Below, in pieces: positions 8,822 through 20,400 of a DNA stretch of 51,752 bases. Each line of letters opens with the position of its first letter. Position 1 is the stretch's first letter. The stretch lies in contig JAHEBM010000021.1 in NCBI GenBank assembly GCA_024642245.1, positions 1 through 51,752 of the forward strand, given 5' to 3'. A program made the translations under genes and the position numbers. This stretch comes from Haliea sp. (GTDB lineage Bacteria > Pseudomonadota > Gammaproteobacteria > Pseudomonadales > Halieaceae). Below the pieces are notes generated by a model that did not search any database, had not been told where the DNA came from, and was given only the letters and a program-made list of their open reading frames with translations.

Positions 8822-10215
8822 TTGCCATCCCCGTATCGCTGGCGAGCGCTGATATTATCGAGTTCGCGCAGGTATTTGAACTTCTCCCGAATCCTGCTTT
8901 CCAGGCCGCGGTCTACCGGCTCATAGTAGCGCCGGTCCCGCAATTCCTCGGGAAAATAATTCTCCCCGGCGGCGTAGCCACCCTCTTCATCGTGGGCGTA
9001 ACGGTAGTCGGCCCCGTGCTCCATTTCTTTCAACAGCCGGGTGGGTGCGTTGCGCAGGTGGATTGGTACTTCCAGGCTGGCACCGGATTCCACCTCCGCT
9101 CGCGCCGCGTTGTAAGCGGTGTACACGGCGTTACTCTTGGCGGCGCAGGCGAGGTAGACAATCGCCTGCGCGATTGCCAGCTCTCCCTCCGGGCTGCCCA
9201 GGCGTTCCTGGACCTGCCAGGCGTCGAGGCATAGCGCCAGCGCCCGGGGGTCGGCGTTACCGATATCCTCACTGGCCATGCGCACGACCCGCCGGGCGAT
9301 GTACAAGGGATCGCAGCCCCCGTCCAGCATACGGCAGAACCAGTACAGCGCAGCATCCGGCGCACTGCCGCGCACCGCCTTGTGCAGTGCGCTGATCTGG
9401 TCGTAAAACAGGTCGCCGCCCTTGTCGAACCGACGCAGGGAAGCCTGCAGGACTTCCTCCAGCGTCTGGGCACTTATGCGGCCGTCCTCGGCCAGGTCTG
9501 CCGCCAGTTCGAGCAGGTTCAGGGCCCGGCGGGCATCCCCGTCCGCTTGCTGCGCAATCAGCGCCAGGCAGCCCTCGTCCACCTGCAGTGCGGATCCCAG
9601 GGCAGCCAGGCCCCGCGCCAGCACGCCTTCGAGATCCTCCGGCTCCAGTCCCCTGAGCTTGTACACACGGGAGCGTGACAGCAGTGCATTATTCAGTTCA
9701 AAGGAGGGATTCTCCGTGGTGGCACCGATAAAGATTACCGTGCCGTCCTCGACATAGGGCAGGAATGCGTCCTGCTGGGATTTGTTGAAGCGGTGTACCT
9801 CGTCGACGAACAGGACGGTGTCCCGCCCGCTGACCTTGTATTGCCTGGCCTGCGCGATCGATTCGCGTATTTCCCGGACCCCCGATAAAACCGCCGACAG
9901 CTGCAGGAAGTGCGCGTTGGCGTGGCTCGCCGCAATCCTTGCCAGCGTTGTCTTGCCGACACCGGGTGGACCCCAGAGGATCATGGAGTGCAGCTGCCGA
10001 CTTTCTATGGCCTGGCGCAGGGGTTTGCCAGGGCCCAGGATATGCTGTTGCCCTGCGTAGTCCTCGAGGCTGCGCGGGCGCAGGCGACTGGCCAGTGGCT
10101 GGTAGCCCGTGGCGGGGTCGGCCACGGCGGGTGTTACGGGGGTGTCGCCGGGCTCGCCGAACAGGCCCGGCTGGCCTCGGGATTCCGGGCTGGAGTGCCC
10201 GGAATCACTCGTCAT
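8818..10215 (-). CDS. rarA: Replication-associated recombination protein RarA (MgsA)
   Basis: A 465-residue AAA+ ATPase related to clamp-loader subunits that acts at stalled replication forks. Walker A is GPPGVGKTT (residues 82-90) and Walker B is [11 protein letters not shown]; a sensor-like [12 protein letters not shown] follows, and the C-terminal half holds the MgsA oligomerisation region. ATG at 10215 is chosen because it overlaps the lolA stop by 11 bases and leaves a normal length; an open frame reaches 10263. The first 35 residues (rich in Ser, Pro, Gly) are a little longer than in E. coli. The lolA-rarA pairing is conserved in many gammaproteobacteria. Confidence 0.95.
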   Translation of the reverse strand: MTSDSGHSSPESRGQPGLFGEPGDTPVTPAVADPATGYQPLASRLRPRSLEDYAGQQHILGPGKPLRQAIESRQLHSMILWGPPGVGKTTLARIAASHANAHFLQLSAVLSGVREIRESIAQARQYKVSGRDTVLFVDEVHRFNKSQQDAFLPYVEDGTVIFIGATTENPSFELNNALLSRSRVYKLRGLEPEDLEGVLARGLAALGSALQVDEGCLALIAQQADGDARRALNLLELAADLAEDGRISAQTLEEVLQASLRRFDKGGDLFYDQISALHKAVRGSAPDAALYWFCRMLDGGCDPLYIARRVVRMASEDIGNADPRALALCLDAWQVQERLGSPEGELAIAQAIVYLACAAKSNAVYTAYNAARAEVESGASLEVPIHLRNAPTRLLKEMEHGADYRYAHDEEGGYAAGENYFPEELRDRRYYEPVDRGLESRIREKFKYLRELDNISARQRYGDGK

Positions 10216-10831
10216 AGTAGAAGGTATCCACGTCCTCCGAGGGCGGAGTGAACTCGAAGTCACTGCTGGTCAGGCGCGTCCGGGTATCCACCCCGGAAAA
10301 ATCGACCACAACGCGCTGGCCCAGCTTATCGATAATATCCATTTGCTTGATGGCATCTGCGGCAAAGGTAACGCTTAGCTTGCGAAAACCATGCGCCTGG
10401 CCACTGGGTATCAGGGTAAAGGTGTCTTCGGAGTCCTGGGTCACGGCGTATTGCTCACGCAGCGCGGACTCGTCGCCACCCAGTATTTGCAGGGGTGATG
10501 CCTCGACATTGCCCACGACCGGGCGTCGGGTGGCCGTTTGCAGGTCGATATCGTAGTGCCACAGGTATTCGGCGTTGGCGACGATCAATTGCTGGTCAGG
10601 CGAGCGGATATTCCAGCTGAAGAAAAAGGGTCGCAGCAATTTGAAGGAGCCGCTGGATTCCGCCAATACGGCACCGCCGTCGCCATACTGGCGCTGGCTG
10701 AACTCGCCCTGCATATACCCTATCGGCTTCAGCCGCGCCAGCAGCTGGTCCGTGGCGGCGGTATCCTCGGCCATGGCAAATCCTGCCATCAGCAGTAGTC
10801 CGAGACCCGCAATCGCAAGAACTCTGTTCAT
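10205..10831 (-). CDS. lolA: Outer-membrane lipoprotein carrier protein LolA
   Basis: A 208-residue periplasmic chaperone that carries lipoproteins from the LolCDE complex to LolB. The signal peptide (NRVLAIAGLGLLLMAGFAMA) is followed by the family's GEFSQRQYGDGG segment, FFFSWNIRSPDQQLIV and the Trp/His strand YLWHYDIDLQTATRR. The ATG at 10831 is taken; a TTG two codons earlier overlaps the ftsK stop and is less likely. It lies directly after ftsK and overlaps rarA, as in E. coli and Pseudomonas. Confidence 0.95.
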   Translation of the reverse strand: MNRVLAIAGLGLLLMAGFAMAEDTAATDQLLARLKPIGYMQGEFSQRQYGDGGAVLAESSGSFKLLRPFFFSWNIRSPDQQLIVANAEYLWHYDIDLQTATRRPVVGNVEASPLQILGGDESALREQYAVTQDSEDTFTLIPSGQAHGFRKLSVTFAADAIKQMDIIDKLGQRVVVDFSGVDTRTRLTSSDFEFTPPSEDVDTFYYDE

Positions 10832-10833
10832 AA

Positions 10834-13170
10834 TCAATCTTCTTGTGGTGGTGGCGCCAGCACTTCTCGCTGGCCATTGCTGCCCATACTGCTGACGACG
10901 CCTGCCGCTTCCATCGTCTCTATCAGGCGAGCGGCACGATTGTAGCCGATACGGAGCTTGCGCTGCACGCTGGAAATCGAGGCACGTCGACTCTGGGTGA
11001 CATAGTGCACTGCTTCATCGTAGAGCGCGTCGCTTTCATCGTCGCCTTCGGCAGCGCTGGCCTGTAGTTCGCCCGCGGTGACCGGCGTACTGCTGCCCTC
11101 GTCCAGCAGGCCCTCGATATACAGCGGCTCACCGCGGCGCTTCCAGTCAGCCACCACCCTGTGTACCTCTTCATCCGAGCAGAAGGCGCCATGCACCCGG
11201 GTAGGTACGCCACTCCCCGGTGGCAGGTACAGCATGTCGCCGTGGCCCAGCAACTGCTCCGCCCCGCCCTGGTCGAGTATAGTCCTCGAATCGATCTTGG
11301 AGGACACCTGGAACGCAATGCGCGTGGGGATGTTGGCCTTGATGAGGCCGGTAATCACGTCCACCGAGGGCCGTTGGGTGGCGAGTATCAGGTGAATGCC
11401 CGCCGCCCGCGCCTTCTGCGCGATCCTGGCGATGAGTTCCTCCACCTTTTTCCCGACAACCATCATCATGTCGGCAAACTCATCGATCACGACAACCACG
11501 CAGGGCAGCTTCTCCAGGCCGGGCGCCGTCTGCTCCTCATCGGTCATGGCGAGGATCGGGTCCGGTGTCCACAGGGGGTCGGGGATGGGCTTGCCGGCCC
11601 TGTTGGCGTCCTCTACCTTGCGATTGAAGCCGGCCAGGTTGCGCACGCCCAGGGCCGCCATCAGTTTGTAACGGCGCTCCATCTCCGCCACGCACCAGCG
11701 CAAGCCGTTAGCCGCGTCTTTCATGTCGGTGATAACCGGGGTGAGCAGGTGCGGGATACCGTCGTAGACGGACAGTTCCAGCATCTTGGGATCCACCAGC
11801 ATCAGCCGCACATCCGCCGGGCTGGCCTTGTACAGCAGGCTCAGCAGCATGGCGTTCACACCCACCGATTTACCCGAACCGGTGGTACCCGCCACCAGCA
11901 GGTGCGGCATTTTCGCCAGGTCGGCCACTATTGGCAGGCCGGAAATGTCGTGACCCAGGGCGAGTGTGAGGGATGATTTGCTCTGGTCGAACGCCTTGGA
12001 GGCGAGTACTTCCCGGAAGTTGACGATCTCCCGGTGCTCGTTGGGTATCTCGATACCCACCACGGATTTTCCTGGAATGACCTCAACCACCCGCACGCTG
12101 ATCACGGCCAGGGAGCGGGCCAGGTCCTTGGCGAGGTTGGAAATACGCGAGACCTTCACGCCCGCCGCCGGCTGGATCTCGAAGCGGGTCACCACCGGGC
12201 CGGGATAGACGGCCACTACCTCGGCACTGATGCCAAAGTCGGCCAGTTTCAGCTCCAGCAACTTGGACAGCCCTTCCAGGGCCTCCTTGGAATAGCCCGC
12301 ATCGGGATCGTTGTCATTGGGGTCAAGCAGCTCCAGCGGCGGCAGGGAGCCGGTCACCGGCGCATCAAACAGTGGGCGTTGTTTTTCCTTTTCCTCCCGC
12401 TCGCTCTTCTCGGTGCGCGGCGTGGGCGACTTGATCTTCGGCGGAATGCGCTTTTTCTCCCGCTCGACATGTTCGTTAATGACCATCTTGCGAGCTTCAA
12501 CGGCTTTTTCCCGGGCCCGCCTGTCGCGCAGGTTATCGAGCGTTTTTACCAGCCACTCGCGGCTATTGTAGAAAGTGGCGATACTCCAGGAGCCCACCCG
12601 CTCCATCAGTTTTAGCCAGCTGAGGTCAGTAAAAATGGTCATGCCGAAGAGGAAGACCGCAAGCAGGATCAGGCGGCTGCCAACAGCGCTGAAAGCGTGG
12701 GTAAAGCTGCTGCCGATGGCCTGGCCCAGGATGCCACCTGCGCCCTGGGGCAGGCTGGAGGTGCCCGTGTCATTCATCGCTGCCAGGGCGGTTCCGGCGA
12801 TCATCACCAGTACCAGTCCGAGTGCGCGGATGCCAAATGTCAGCCAGTCAAAAGCCTTGTTTTCGTGCCGTTCCAGCAAGATCACGACCGCCCGGTAGGC
12901 CAGCAGCAGCGGAAACAGGTAGGCGGCATAGCCCACCAGGGAGAAAAACACGTCCGCCAGCCAGGCCCCGGTGGGGCCCCCGAGGTTGCCGATCTTGCCC
13001 CCGGTTCCGGTGGCGGACCAGCCCGGGTCCCGTGGACTGTAGGTCACCAGCGCCAGCAGAAGGTAGAGGCAGACAGCGCTCACCCCGATAAAGGCCCCCT
13101 CGCGCAGGCGCGGGCCCAGGATATGCTCGGCTTTGGCGGATTCCACCGCGGGTGTTCGCGTCTTTGCCAT
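10834..13170 (-). CDS. ftsK: DNA translocase FtsK
   Basis: A 778-residue septal DNA pump that clears chromosome termini and activates XerCD at dif. Four or five hydrophobic helices fill residues about 25-190; a charged linker (about 205-275, rich in Lys, Arg and Glu) is short compared with the long Pro/Gln-rich linker of E. coli FtsK. The motor domain has Walker [13 protein letters not shown] at about 428 and Walker [18 protein letters not shown]-terminal winged-helix gamma domain ([19 protein letters not shown]) reads KOPS sites. It is the first gene of the minus-strand unit and divergent from trxB. No strong ribosome site precedes the ATG. Confidence 0.97.
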   Translation of the reverse strand: MAKTRTPAVESAKAEHILGPRLREGAFIGVSAVCLYLLLALVTYSPRDPGWSATGTGGKIGNLGGPTGAWLADVFFSLVGYAAYLFPLLLAYRAVVILLERHENKAFDWLTFGIRALGLVLVMIAGTALAAMNDTGTSSLPQGAGGILGQAIGSSFTHAFSAVGSRLILLAVFLFGMTIFTDLSWLKLMERVGSWSIATFYNSREWLVKTLDNLRDRRAREKAVEARKMVINEHVEREKKRIPPKIKSPTPRTEKSEREEKEKQRPLFDAPVTGSLPPLELLDPNDNDPDAGYSKEALEGLSKLLELKLADFGISAEVVAVYPGPVVTRFEIQPAAGVKVSRISNLAKDLARSLAVISVRVVEVIPGKSVVGIEIPNEHREIVNFREVLASKAFDQSKSSLTLALGHDISGLPIVADLAKMPHLLVAGTTGSGKSVGVNAMLLSLLYKASPADVRLMLVDPKMLELSVYDGIPHLLTPVITDMKDAANGLRWCVAEMERRYKLMAALGVRNLAGFNRKVEDANRAGKPIPDPLWTPDPILAMTDEEQTAPGLEKLPCVVVVIDEFADMMMVVGKKVEELIARIAQKARAAGIHLILATQRPSVDVITGLIKANIPTRIAFQVSSKIDSRTILDQGGAEQLLGHGDMLYLPPGSGVPTRVHGAFCSDEEVHRVVADWKRRGEPLYIEGLLDEGSSTPVTAGELQASAAEGDDESDALYDEAVHYVTQSRRASISSVQRKLRIGYNRAARLIETMEAAGVVSSMGSNGQREVLAPPPQED

Positions 13171-13188
13171 CAGTGTTGGCCACTACCC

Positions 13189-13217
13189 ATTACAGTGCTG
13201 CCCCGGTTTCTTGTCTG
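13189..13217 (-). promoter_or_regulatory. Candidate sigma-70 promoter for ftsK operon
   Basis: Read on the minus strand: -35 CAGACA (13217-13212), 17-base spacer, -10 TGTAAT (13194-13189). Each box matches the consensus in four to five of six positions, and transcription would start about 10 bases before the ftsK ATG, which is a very short leader. Called only from pattern. Confidence 0.3.
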
Positions 13218-13287
13218 AACGTTATTGTGATAGATTTTATCATTTGTTTCAAAGGGTTATGCGGATTATTTAGAATCAATCTCGTCT

Positions 13288-13316
13288 TTGCCCGATATCA
13301 GGGTTTAAAGTACCAT
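13288..13316 (+). promoter_or_regulatory. Candidate sigma-70 promoter for trxB-aat-bpt
   Basis: -35 TTGCCC (13288-13293), 17-base spacer, -10 TACCAT (13311-13316), each four of six to consensus. It would give a leader of about 65 bases. It lies in the AT-rich part of the 219-base ftsK/trxB divergent region, which holds no other recognised element. Confidence 0.35.
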
Positions 13317-13365
13317 AGTCCGCCCCCATCAAGGGCAGGCCAGCCCGGAATTGGGCAGCATTTAA

Positions 13366-14337
<972 letters not shown>

Positions 14338-14346
14338 GGCCGGGGT

Positions 14347-15063
14347 TTGTCCTTTCGCATCCCCTTCCTGGGGCCGCAGGATGCCTTTCCGCCCACCTGT
14401 GAGGCGCTGGATTATCCCAATGGCCTGCTGGCGGCGGGCGGCGAGCTGACGTCGCAGCGGCTGCTGGCGGCTTACCGGCGCGGGATCTTTCCCTGGTACG
14501 AGGAGCCACAGCCCATACTGTGGTGGACGCCGAACCCCCGCTCTGTCCTGTTTCCCGCCGAGCTCCACGTATCGCGTTCCCTGCGCAAGGTCCTGCGACG
14601 CGACCACTTCGCCCTGGCGGTCGATACGGCGTTCGAGCGGGTAATGGCCGCCTGTGCCAGACCCCGGGGGGAGCAAACAGGCACCTGGATCGGGACGCAG
14701 ATGCTGGCCGCCTACAGCGCGCTGCACCGGCAGGGGATGGCCCATTCCGTCGAGGTGCGCGATACGACAGGGGAACTGGTCGGGGGCCTCTACGGCGTCG
14801 CACTGGGCGGCATCTTCTACGGGGAATCCATGTTCAGTCGCCGGACCGACGCATCGAAGGTGGCACTGGTGGCGCTGGTCGACATCCTGCGCCGTGGTGG
14901 ATTCGACCTCATCGACTGCCAGGTAGGCAATCCCCACCTTGCCTCCCTGGGCGCCCGGGACATCGACAGGCTGGACTTCGAAGCGCGGCTTGCCCAAACT
15001 ACGGGTATGGAAACCGATCCCGGCATGTGGTCGTTGCCGGGTACCTGTGGAGAGTTGCTGTGA
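14347..15063 (+). CDS. aat: Leucyl/phenylalanyl-tRNA-protein transferase
   Basis: A 238-residue cytoplasmic enzyme that adds Leu or Phe from charged tRNA to proteins with N-terminal Arg or Lys, marking them for ClpS/ClpAP. Family signatures are NGLLAAGGELTSQRLLAAYR, GIFPWYEEPQPILWWTPNPR and GGLYGVALGGIFYGESMFSR. The frame is closed by the trxB stop just upstream and the only start codon before the conserved region is TTG at 14347, with GGGG before it, so the TTG start is well supported. It is coupled downstream to bpt. Confidence 0.95.
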   Translation: MSFRIPFLGPQDAFPPTCEALDYPNGLLAAGGELTSQRLLAAYRRGIFPWYEEPQPILWWTPNPRSVLFPAELHVSRSLRKVLRRDHFALAVDTAFERVMAACARPRGEQTGTWIGTQMLAAYSALHRQGMAHSVEVRDTTGELVGGLYGVALGGIFYGESMFSRRTDASKVALVALVDILRRGGFDLIDCQVGNPHLASLGARDIDRLDFEARLAQTTGMETDPGMWSLPGTCGELL

Positions 15064-15770
15064 CCTCATCGATGCGGGACCTGAAGGTCTATACCACCTA
15101 TCCGCACAGCTGCAGTTATCTCAACGAGCAGGAGGCCACTACCCTGTTCGTGGACCCGCGACAGCCTGTGGACAAGCTGCTGTACAGCAAACTTTCCCTG
15201 CTGGGATTTCGCCGCAGCGGCAGCCATATTTACCGACCCCATTGCAGCCACTGCGAGGCCTGCATCCCGGCACGTATCCCCGTGGCCGCTTTCACGCCCC
15301 GGCGGGCGCAGTCCCGCACACGCAAACGCAACGAGGACCTCAGGGTGCGTCGAACGGACGACCTGCTCGACGACGAGGCGTTCAACCTGTATCGCCGCTA
15401 TATCGAAATGCGTCACGCGGACGGCGATATGTACCCGCCCGATCGCGAGCAGTACGAATCTTTCCTCAACGACGCCTGGGACTGCACCCACTACTACCGC
15501 TTCTACGATGGGCAGGCACTGGTTGCCCTGGCGGTGGTGGATGAACTCCAGGACGGCCTGTCCGCCATCTACACTTTTTTTGATCCCGATTGCGACAAGC
15601 GCGGTCTTGGCACTTACGCCATCCTCTGGCAAATCGAACGCGCCCGGGCATTGGGGCTGGATTATCTCTACCTGGGCTACTGGATTCGAGGCTGCAGGAA
15701 AATGGCCTATAAGTCCGATTATCGCCCGCTGGAGTTGTACGTGAAGAATCGCTGGACGGTGATTAACTAG
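15060..15770 (+). CDS. bpt: Aspartate/glutamate leucyltransferase (arginyltransferase-like)
   Basis: A 236-residue transferase that adds Leu to N-terminal Asp or Glu, extending the N-degron pathway to acidic residues. The N-terminal Cys cluster PHSCSYL and the [15 protein letters not shown] segment are diagnostic, and the C-terminal acyltransferase fold ends with [23 protein letters not shown] at 15060 is preferred over ATG at 15072 because it overlaps the aat stop (GTGA) and matches the family N-terminus length. E. coli lacks this gene; it is usual in Pseudomonas and Vibrio. Confidence 0.95.
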   Translation: MTSSMRDLKVYTTYPHSCSYLNEQEATTLFVDPRQPVDKLLYSKLSLLGFRRSGSHIYRPHCSHCEACIPARIPVAAFTPRRAQSRTRKRNEDLRVRRTDDLLDDEAFNLYRRYIEMRHADGDMYPPDREQYESFLNDAWDCTHYYRFYDGQALVALAVVDELQDGLSAIYTFFDPDCDKRGLGTYAILWQIERARALGLDYLYLGYWIRGCRKMAYKSDYRPLELYVKNRWTVIN

Positions 15771-15789
15771 CCCACTTCAGCCCTCAATT

Positions 15790-15818
15790 TTTACAGTGGC
15801 TTTAGCGCCCGCTTTAAG
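15790..15818 (+). promoter_or_regulatory. Sigma-70 promoter of infA
   Basis: -35 TTTACA (15790-15795, five of six), 17-base spacer, -10 TTTAAG (15813-15818, four of six). It is in the 88-base gap between bpt and infA and gives a leader of about 35 bases, which ends in the ribosome site GAGGG. Confidence 0.5.
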
Positions 15819-15858
15819 GCAAAATGCGCGACTGTTTTTTCATGAGGGTTGCCACTCA

Positions 15859-16077
15859 ATGGCAAAAGAAGACCAGATCGAAATGGAAGGCGAGGTAGTC
15901 GATACCCTGCCCAACACCACTTTTCGGGTTCAGCTGGAAAACGGTCACGTGGTGACCGCGCATATCTCCGGCAAAATGCGTAAAAATTACATCCGCATCC
16001 TCACCGGTGACAAAGTCCGGGTAGAGCTCACGCCTTATGATCTGTCCAAGGGGCGCATCACCTACCGCGAGAGATAA
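15859..16077 (+). CDS. infA: Translation initiation factor IF-1
   Basis: A 72-residue S1/OB-fold protein that occupies the ribosomal A site during initiation. The sequence [19 protein letters not shown] to KGRITYRER is near-identical to other gammaproteobacterial IF-1 and has the standard length. GAGGG lies nine bases before the ATG; the frame is open upstream but has no homology there. It converges on clpA with only 12 bases between stop codons and no intrinsic terminator visible in that gap. Confidence 0.98.
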   Translation: MAKEDQIEMEGEVVDTLPNTTFRVQLENGHVVTAHISGKMRKNYIRILTGDKVRVELTPYDLSKGRITYRER

Positions 16078-16089
16078 GCAAGCGCGGGC

Positions 16090-18372
16090 CTAACTTTCCT
16101 CGAGTTCGGCCTCTTCCTGTTCCACCGTGACCTCCAGTTTGTCCTCCCCCTTGCTCAGGCGCACCAGTGCGGTGCCGCCGGACTGGGCGAGGGAGCCAAA
16201 CAGCACCATCTCGGCCAGGGGCTTCTTGATGTGCTCCTGGATGATACGGGCCATGGGGCGTGCGCCCATATGGATATCGTAGCCCTTCTCCACCAGCCAG
16301 AGGCGTGCGTCCTCGTCAACGTCCAGGGTGACGCGCTTCTCGTCCAGCTGCCCCTGCAGCTCGGTGAGGAACTTGTCCACCACCGTGAGTATCACGTCCT
16401 CGCCCAGCGGCTGGAACTGCACGATGCTATCCAGGCGGTTGCGGAACTCCGGGCTGAACATCTTGTTGATCGCTTCCATCCCATCGGTGCTGTGGTCCTG
16501 AGTGGTAAAGCCGATGGTGCGGCGGCTGATCGACTCGGCACCGGCATTCGTGGTCATCACCAGGATGACATTGCGGAAATCTGCCTTGCGCCCGTTGTTG
16601 TCGGTCAGGGTACCGTGGTCCATCACCTGCAGAAGCAGGTTGAATACCTCGGGATGGGCTTTCTCCACCTCGTCGAGCAGCACCACCGCGTGGGGGTGCT
16701 TGGTTACGGCGTCCGTCAACAGGCCACCCTGGTCAAAGCCCACATAGCCCGGCGGCGCGCCTATCAGCCGCGATACCGTGTGCCGCTCCATGTACTCGGA
16801 CATATCGAAACGGATGAGTTCCAGGCCCAGTAAGAGCGCCAGCTGGCGAGTGACTTCTGTCTTGCCAACGCCGGTGGGGCCGGCGAGCAGGAACGAGCCG
16901 ATGGGCTTGTCGCCGGAACGCAGCCCGGCTCGGGCCAGCTTGATCGAGGTGGCGAGGCTGCTGATTGCCGCGTCCTGCCCGAAGACCACCATTTGCAGGT
17001 TTTTTTCCAGCTTCTGCAGGGTTTCCCTGTCATCCGAACTGACCGACTTTGGCGGGATGCGGGCAATTTTCGCCACGACCATCTCGATGTCGCCAACCCC
17101 GATCACCTTCTTGCGCTTGGACGCGGGCAGCAGCTGCTGGTAAGCCCCCGCCTCGTCGATCACGTCTATGGCCTTGTCAGGCAGGAAACGATCTGTGATG
17201 TAACGGGCCGAAAGCTCGGTAGCAACCCGCAGGGCCTTGTCCGTATAGCGCAGGCCATGGTGTTCCTCGAAGCGCGATTTCAGGCCCTTCAGGATGCGGT
17301 ATGCATCGTCAACGCTGGGTTCCATGACGTCGATCTTCTGGAAGCGCCGGCTCAGGGCCTTGTCCTTGTCAAAGATGCCGCGGTATTCATGGAAAGTGGT
17401 GGAACCGATGCAGCGCAGTTTGCCGGAGGTCAGCAGGGGCTTCAGCAGGTTGCTGGCATCCATCACCCCGCCGGAAGCGGCGCCGGCACCGATAATGGTG
17501 TGTACCTCGTCAATAAAGAGAATGGCGTGTTCACGTTTTTTCAACTCTGCCAGCAGGCCCTTGAAGCGCTTTTCAAAGTCACCGCGGTATTTGGTGCCCG
17601 CCAACAGTGATCCCAGGTCCAGCGAATAAACCACGCTGTCCTTGAGAATATCCGGCACGTCACCATCGACGATCTTCTTGGCCAGGCCCTCTACGATGGC
17701 GGTTTTGCCGACCCCGGATTCGCCCACCAGCAGCGGGTTGTTCTTGCGCCGCCGGGCAAGGATCTGGGTAACCCTCTCCACCTCGGCGAGGCGCCCGATA
17801 AGCGGGTCGATATGACCGGCGGCGGCCTCCAGGTTAAGATTGGTGGCAAAGCTGTCCAGGGGGTTGGCCTCGCCCTCATCGACCGTCGCCTCGGCGGTGC
17901 CGTTGGCGCCGGGCTCGCCGGGGTCATTCTCGTTGGGCACCTTGGAAATCCCATGGGTGATGTAATTCACCACGTCCAGGCGCGCAACGCTCTGGGTCTT
18001 CAGGAAAAATACCGCCTGGCTTTCCTGCTCGCTGAAGATAGCCACCAGGACATTGGCGCCGGTAACCTCGCTCTTGCCGGAAGACTGGACGTGGAATACT
18101 GCCCGTTGCAGTACCCGCTGGAACCCGAGGGTCGGCTGGGTGTCACGGTCTTCTTCGTCGGCGGGTATCAGCGGCGTGGTCGCATCGACAAATTCCACCA
18201 GGTCGCCCCGCAGGCCGCTGATATCGGCCCCGCAGGCCTTGAGTACCCGGATGGCGTCGTTATTGTCCAGCAGTGCCAGCAGCAGGTGCTCCACTGTCAT
18301 GAACTCGTGGCGCTTGGTCCTGGCGCCGCGGAACGCCTCGTTCAGCGTTTGTTCCAGGTCTTTACTCAGCAT
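16090..18372 (-). CDS. clpA: ATP-dependent Clp protease ATPase subunit ClpA
   Basis: A 760-residue AAA+ unfoldase that feeds proteins to ClpP. The N-domain (residues 1-145) docks ClpS; an acidic linker (DEGEANPLD) precedes the first ATPase domain with Walker [14 protein letters not shown] and Walker [15 protein letters not shown]. The second has [15 protein letters not shown] and [15 protein letters not shown]. The C-terminus ends in an acidic tail ([10 protein letters not shown]). It is 19 bases downstream of clpS on the same strand. clpP is not in the window. Confidence 0.97.
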   Translation of the reverse strand: MLSKDLEQTLNEAFRGARTKRHEFMTVEHLLLALLDNNDAIRVLKACGADISGLRGDLVEFVDATTPLIPADEEDRDTQPTLGFQRVLQRAVFHVQSSGKSEVTGANVLVAIFSEQESQAVFFLKTQSVARLDVVNYITHGISKVPNENDPGEPGANGTAEATVDEGEANPLDSFATNLNLEAAAGHIDPLIGRLAEVERVTQILARRRKNNPLLVGESGVGKTAIVEGLAKKIVDGDVPDILKDSVVYSLDLGSLLAGTKYRGDFEKRFKGLLAELKKREHAILFIDEVHTIIGAGAASGGVMDASNLLKPLLTSGKLRCIGSTTFHEYRGIFDKDKALSRRFQKIDVMEPSVDDAYRILKGLKSRFEEHHGLRYTDKALRVATELSARYITDRFLPDKAIDVIDEAGAYQQLLPASKRKKVIGVGDIEMVVAKIARIPPKSVSSDDRETLQKLEKNLQMVVFGQDAAISSLATSIKLARAGLRSGDKPIGSFLLAGPTGVGKTEVTRQLALLLGLELIRFDMSEYMERHTVSRLIGAPPGYVGFDQGGLLTDAVTKHPHAVVLLDEVEKAHPEVFNLLLQVMDHGTLTDNNGRKADFRNVILVMTTNAGAESISRRTIGFTTQDHSTDGMEAINKMFSPEFRNRLDSIVQFQPLGEDVILTVVDKFLTELQGQLDEKRVTLDVDEDARLWLVEKGYDIHMGARPMARIIQEHIKKPLAEMVLFGSLAQSGGTALVRLSKGEDKLEVTVEQEEAELEES

Positions 18373-18391
18373 TTAACCGCTCCCGGGGCAT

Positions 18392-18715
18392 TCAGCCCTC
18401 CGATGCCTCGATTTCGCACAGCAGTGGATGTTCGTTTTCCCTTGCGTACTGGTTCACCTGGGCGGCCTTTGTCTCGGCGATGTCCCGGGTGTATATACCG
18501 CACACGCCCTTGCCCTTGGTATGTACGGTCAACATAACATGAGTGGCCTGTTCCCGGTTCATCCGGAAGAAGGTTTCCAGCACCTCAACCACGAACTCCA
18601 TGGGCGTATAGTCGTCGTTGATCAGCACCACTTTGAACAGGGGCGGGCGTTTTAGCTGGGGCTTCGACTCCTGCAGCGCAAGACCGCCCTCGGAGCCCTC
18701 CTCTTCCTTACTCAT
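18392..18715 (-). CDS. clpS: ClpA adaptor protein ClpS
   Basis: The adaptor that binds N-degron residues (Leu, Phe, Tyr, Trp) and delivers proteins to ClpAP. The core has the family motif [20 protein letters not shown], with the Asn-Asp-Asp of the recognition pocket, and ends with [16 protein letters not shown] at 18715 gives 107 residues, close to E. coli; a GTG at 18748 would give 118, close to Pseudomonas. Neither has a clear ribosome site, so the start is uncertain. It is followed by clpA. Confidence 0.93.
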   Translation of the reverse strand: MSKEEEGSEGGLALQESKPQLKRPPLFKVVLINDDYTPMEFVVEVLETFFRMNREQATHVMLTVHTKGKGVCGIYTRDIAETKAAQVNQYARENEHPLLCEIEASEG

Positions 18716-18796
18716 ACGCACTGTATCGTTGTGCCGGATGTCACTCACCACAATTATCTCGTTTCTGCCGCTGTCACAGGTACCTGATATGGCTAC

Positions 18797-18823
18797 ATTA
18801 TACGGTATTTCAATAGGTGGCAA
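18797..18823 (-). promoter_or_regulatory. Promoter of clpS-clpA
   Basis: On the minus strand a perfect -10 TATAAT (18802-18797) is preceded by TTGCCA (18823-18818) with a 15-base spacer, or TTTGCC with 16. The leader would be about 75 bases to the ATG. A small TATA-rich patch in a GC-rich gap supports the call; the short spacer lowers it. Confidence 0.5.
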
Positions 18824-18920
18824 AGCGGCGGATAGCATTCTCTACCACCCCAAAAAGGCCCTGGCGAGCCCGGGGGTACTGCCTGGGCTGACACTGCAAT
18901 GGCACCGCGCCAGTGCCAAT

Positions 18921-18960
18921 AAAAAAGCAAAAAAAAGGCCCGTGTCACCACGGGCCTTTT
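18921..18960 (-). terminator. Rho-independent terminator of icd
   Basis: On the minus strand a 12-bp stem AAAAGGCCCGTG / CACGGGCCTTTT (18960-18949 with 18944-18933) with a 4-base loop runs into a long T tract (TTTTTTTTGCTTTTTT). It starts 18 bases after the icd stop and separates icd from clpS-clpA. Confidence 0.93.
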
Positions 18961-18977
18961 AGCGATCCCGGAGCAGC

Positions 18978-20231
18978 CTACATCGACTTGATGATCGCCT
19001 TGCCGAACTCGGAGCAACTCAACAGGGTTGCACCCTCCATCAGGCGTTCGAAATCGTAGGTAACCGTGCCCTTCTGGATGGCGCCGTTCATACCCTTGAT
19101 GATCAGGTCGGCCGCCTCATTCCAGCCCATGTGGCGCAGCATCATCTCCGCGGAGAGGATGAGCGAACCCGGGTTGACCTTATCCTGGCCGGCGTACTTC
19201 GGAGCTGTGCCGTGAGTGGCCTCGAACAGGGCGATGGTGTCCGACAGGTTGGCGCCCGGCGCAATGCCGATACCACCCACCTGGGCCGCCAGGGCGTCGG
19301 AGAGGTAGTCGCCGTTGAGGTTCAAGGTAGCCACGACACTGTAATCCTTCGGACGGGTCAGGATCTGCTGCAGCATGGCGTCGGCGATCACGTCCTTGAT
19401 AACGATTTCCTTGCCATTGTTGGGGTTTTTCAAGGCAACCCAGGGTCCGCCGTCCAGCAGTTCGCCGCCGAATTCCTCGCGTGCGAGTTCATAACCCCAG
19501 TCGCGGAAGGCACCTTCGGTAAACTTCATGATGTTGCCTTTGTGCACCAGTGTCACCGAGGGCAGGTCCTGGTCTATGGCGTACTGGATCGCTTTGCGGA
19601 CGAGGCGCTTGGTGCCCTCCTCTGAAACCGGCTTGATGCCGATGCCGCACATATTGGGGAAGCGGATCTTGGTAGCTCCCATCTCCTTGATGATGAAGTC
19701 CACCACTTTCTTGGCTTCGGGAGTGCCCGCCTGGTACTCCACACCGGCATAGATGTCTTCGGAGTTCTCGCGGAATATGACCATGTTGCAGGCGCCGGGA
19801 TCCTTGACCGGGGAAGGGACGCCCTCAAACCAGCGCACCGGGCGCAGGCAGGTGTACAGGTCCAGTTCCTGGCGCAGGGCCACGTTGAGTGAGCGGAAAC
19901 CGCCGCCAACCGGCGTGGTCAAAGGCCCCTTGATGCCGACTATGTATTCCTTGATGGCGGACAGGGTTTCTTCCGGGAACCAGTCGCCGTCGTAAAGCTC
20001 GGCCGCTTTCTCGCCCGTGTAGATTTCCATCCAGGAAATTTTCTTTGAACCGTTGTATGCCTTGGCTACCGCCGCGTCGACCACGTCGATCATGACCGGG
20101 CTGATATCGACGCCGATGCCATCACCTTCGATGTAGGGAATGATTGGGTTGTTCGGGACGTTCAGGCTGAAATCTTCATTGACGGTGATTTTGTCACCTT
20201 CCGAGGGAACCTGAATATGTTTGTAGCCCAT
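18978..20231 (-). CDS. icd: NADP-dependent isocitrate dehydrogenase
   Basis: A 417-residue TCA-cycle enzyme that oxidises isocitrate to 2-oxoglutarate, making NADPH. Family motifs include [18 protein letters not shown] near the N-terminus, [18 protein letters not shown] (containing the Ser that AceK phosphorylates in E. coli), and the C-terminal [23 protein letters not shown] at 20231 has GGAG six bases upstream and gives the length of the E. coli enzyme (416); starts further up at 20243 and beyond are less likely. It is divergent from rluE as in Pseudomonas-type maps. Confidence 0.97.
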   Translation of the reverse strand: MGYKHIQVPSEGDKITVNEDFSLNVPNNPIIPYIEGDGIGVDISPVMIDVVDAAVAKAYNGSKKISWMEIYTGEKAAELYDGDWFPEETLSAIKEYIVGIKGPLTTPVGGGFRSLNVALRQELDLYTCLRPVRWFEGVPSPVKDPGACNMVIFRENSEDIYAGVEYQAGTPEAKKVVDFIIKEMGATKIRFPNMCGIGIKPVSEEGTKRLVRKAIQYAIDQDLPSVTLVHKGNIMKFTEGAFRDWGYELAREEFGGELLDGGPWVALKNPNNGKEIVIKDVIADAMLQQILTRPKDYSVVATLNLNGDYLSDALAAQVGGIGIAPGANLSDTIALFEATHGTAPKYAGQDKVNPGSLILSAEMMLRHMGWNEAADLIIKGMNGAIQKGTVTYDFERLMEGATLLSCSEFGKAIIKSM

Positions 20232-20313
20232 AATGTACTCCATTGCTGCTGACGAATTTTTGAAATTGGCGCGCCGGCCCTGTTGCCGGGCTGGCGCTGG
20301 CAAAGCGGCGCGT

Positions 20314-20322
20314 AGTGTAGCA
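20314..20322 (-). promoter_or_regulatory. Candidate extended -10 promoter of icd
   Basis: On the minus strand TGC-TACACT (20322-20314) forms an extended -10 element. No good -35 is present at 17 bases. It would give a leader of about 75 bases that contains GC-rich inverted segments (GCCGGCGCGCC and neighbours). Confidence 0.35.
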
Positions 20323-20400
20323 CGATTGACGTCGATTCTCCCGAGGCAGGTAGCCTATTTGCCACCTGCCACGGGATTTTATTTCATCCGGGAAGATGTT

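Noticed and set aside
18716..18977. cspD or a small RNA between icd and clpS
   Set aside because: No cold-shock motif frame exists, and the hairpin with a T tail is explained as the icd terminator.
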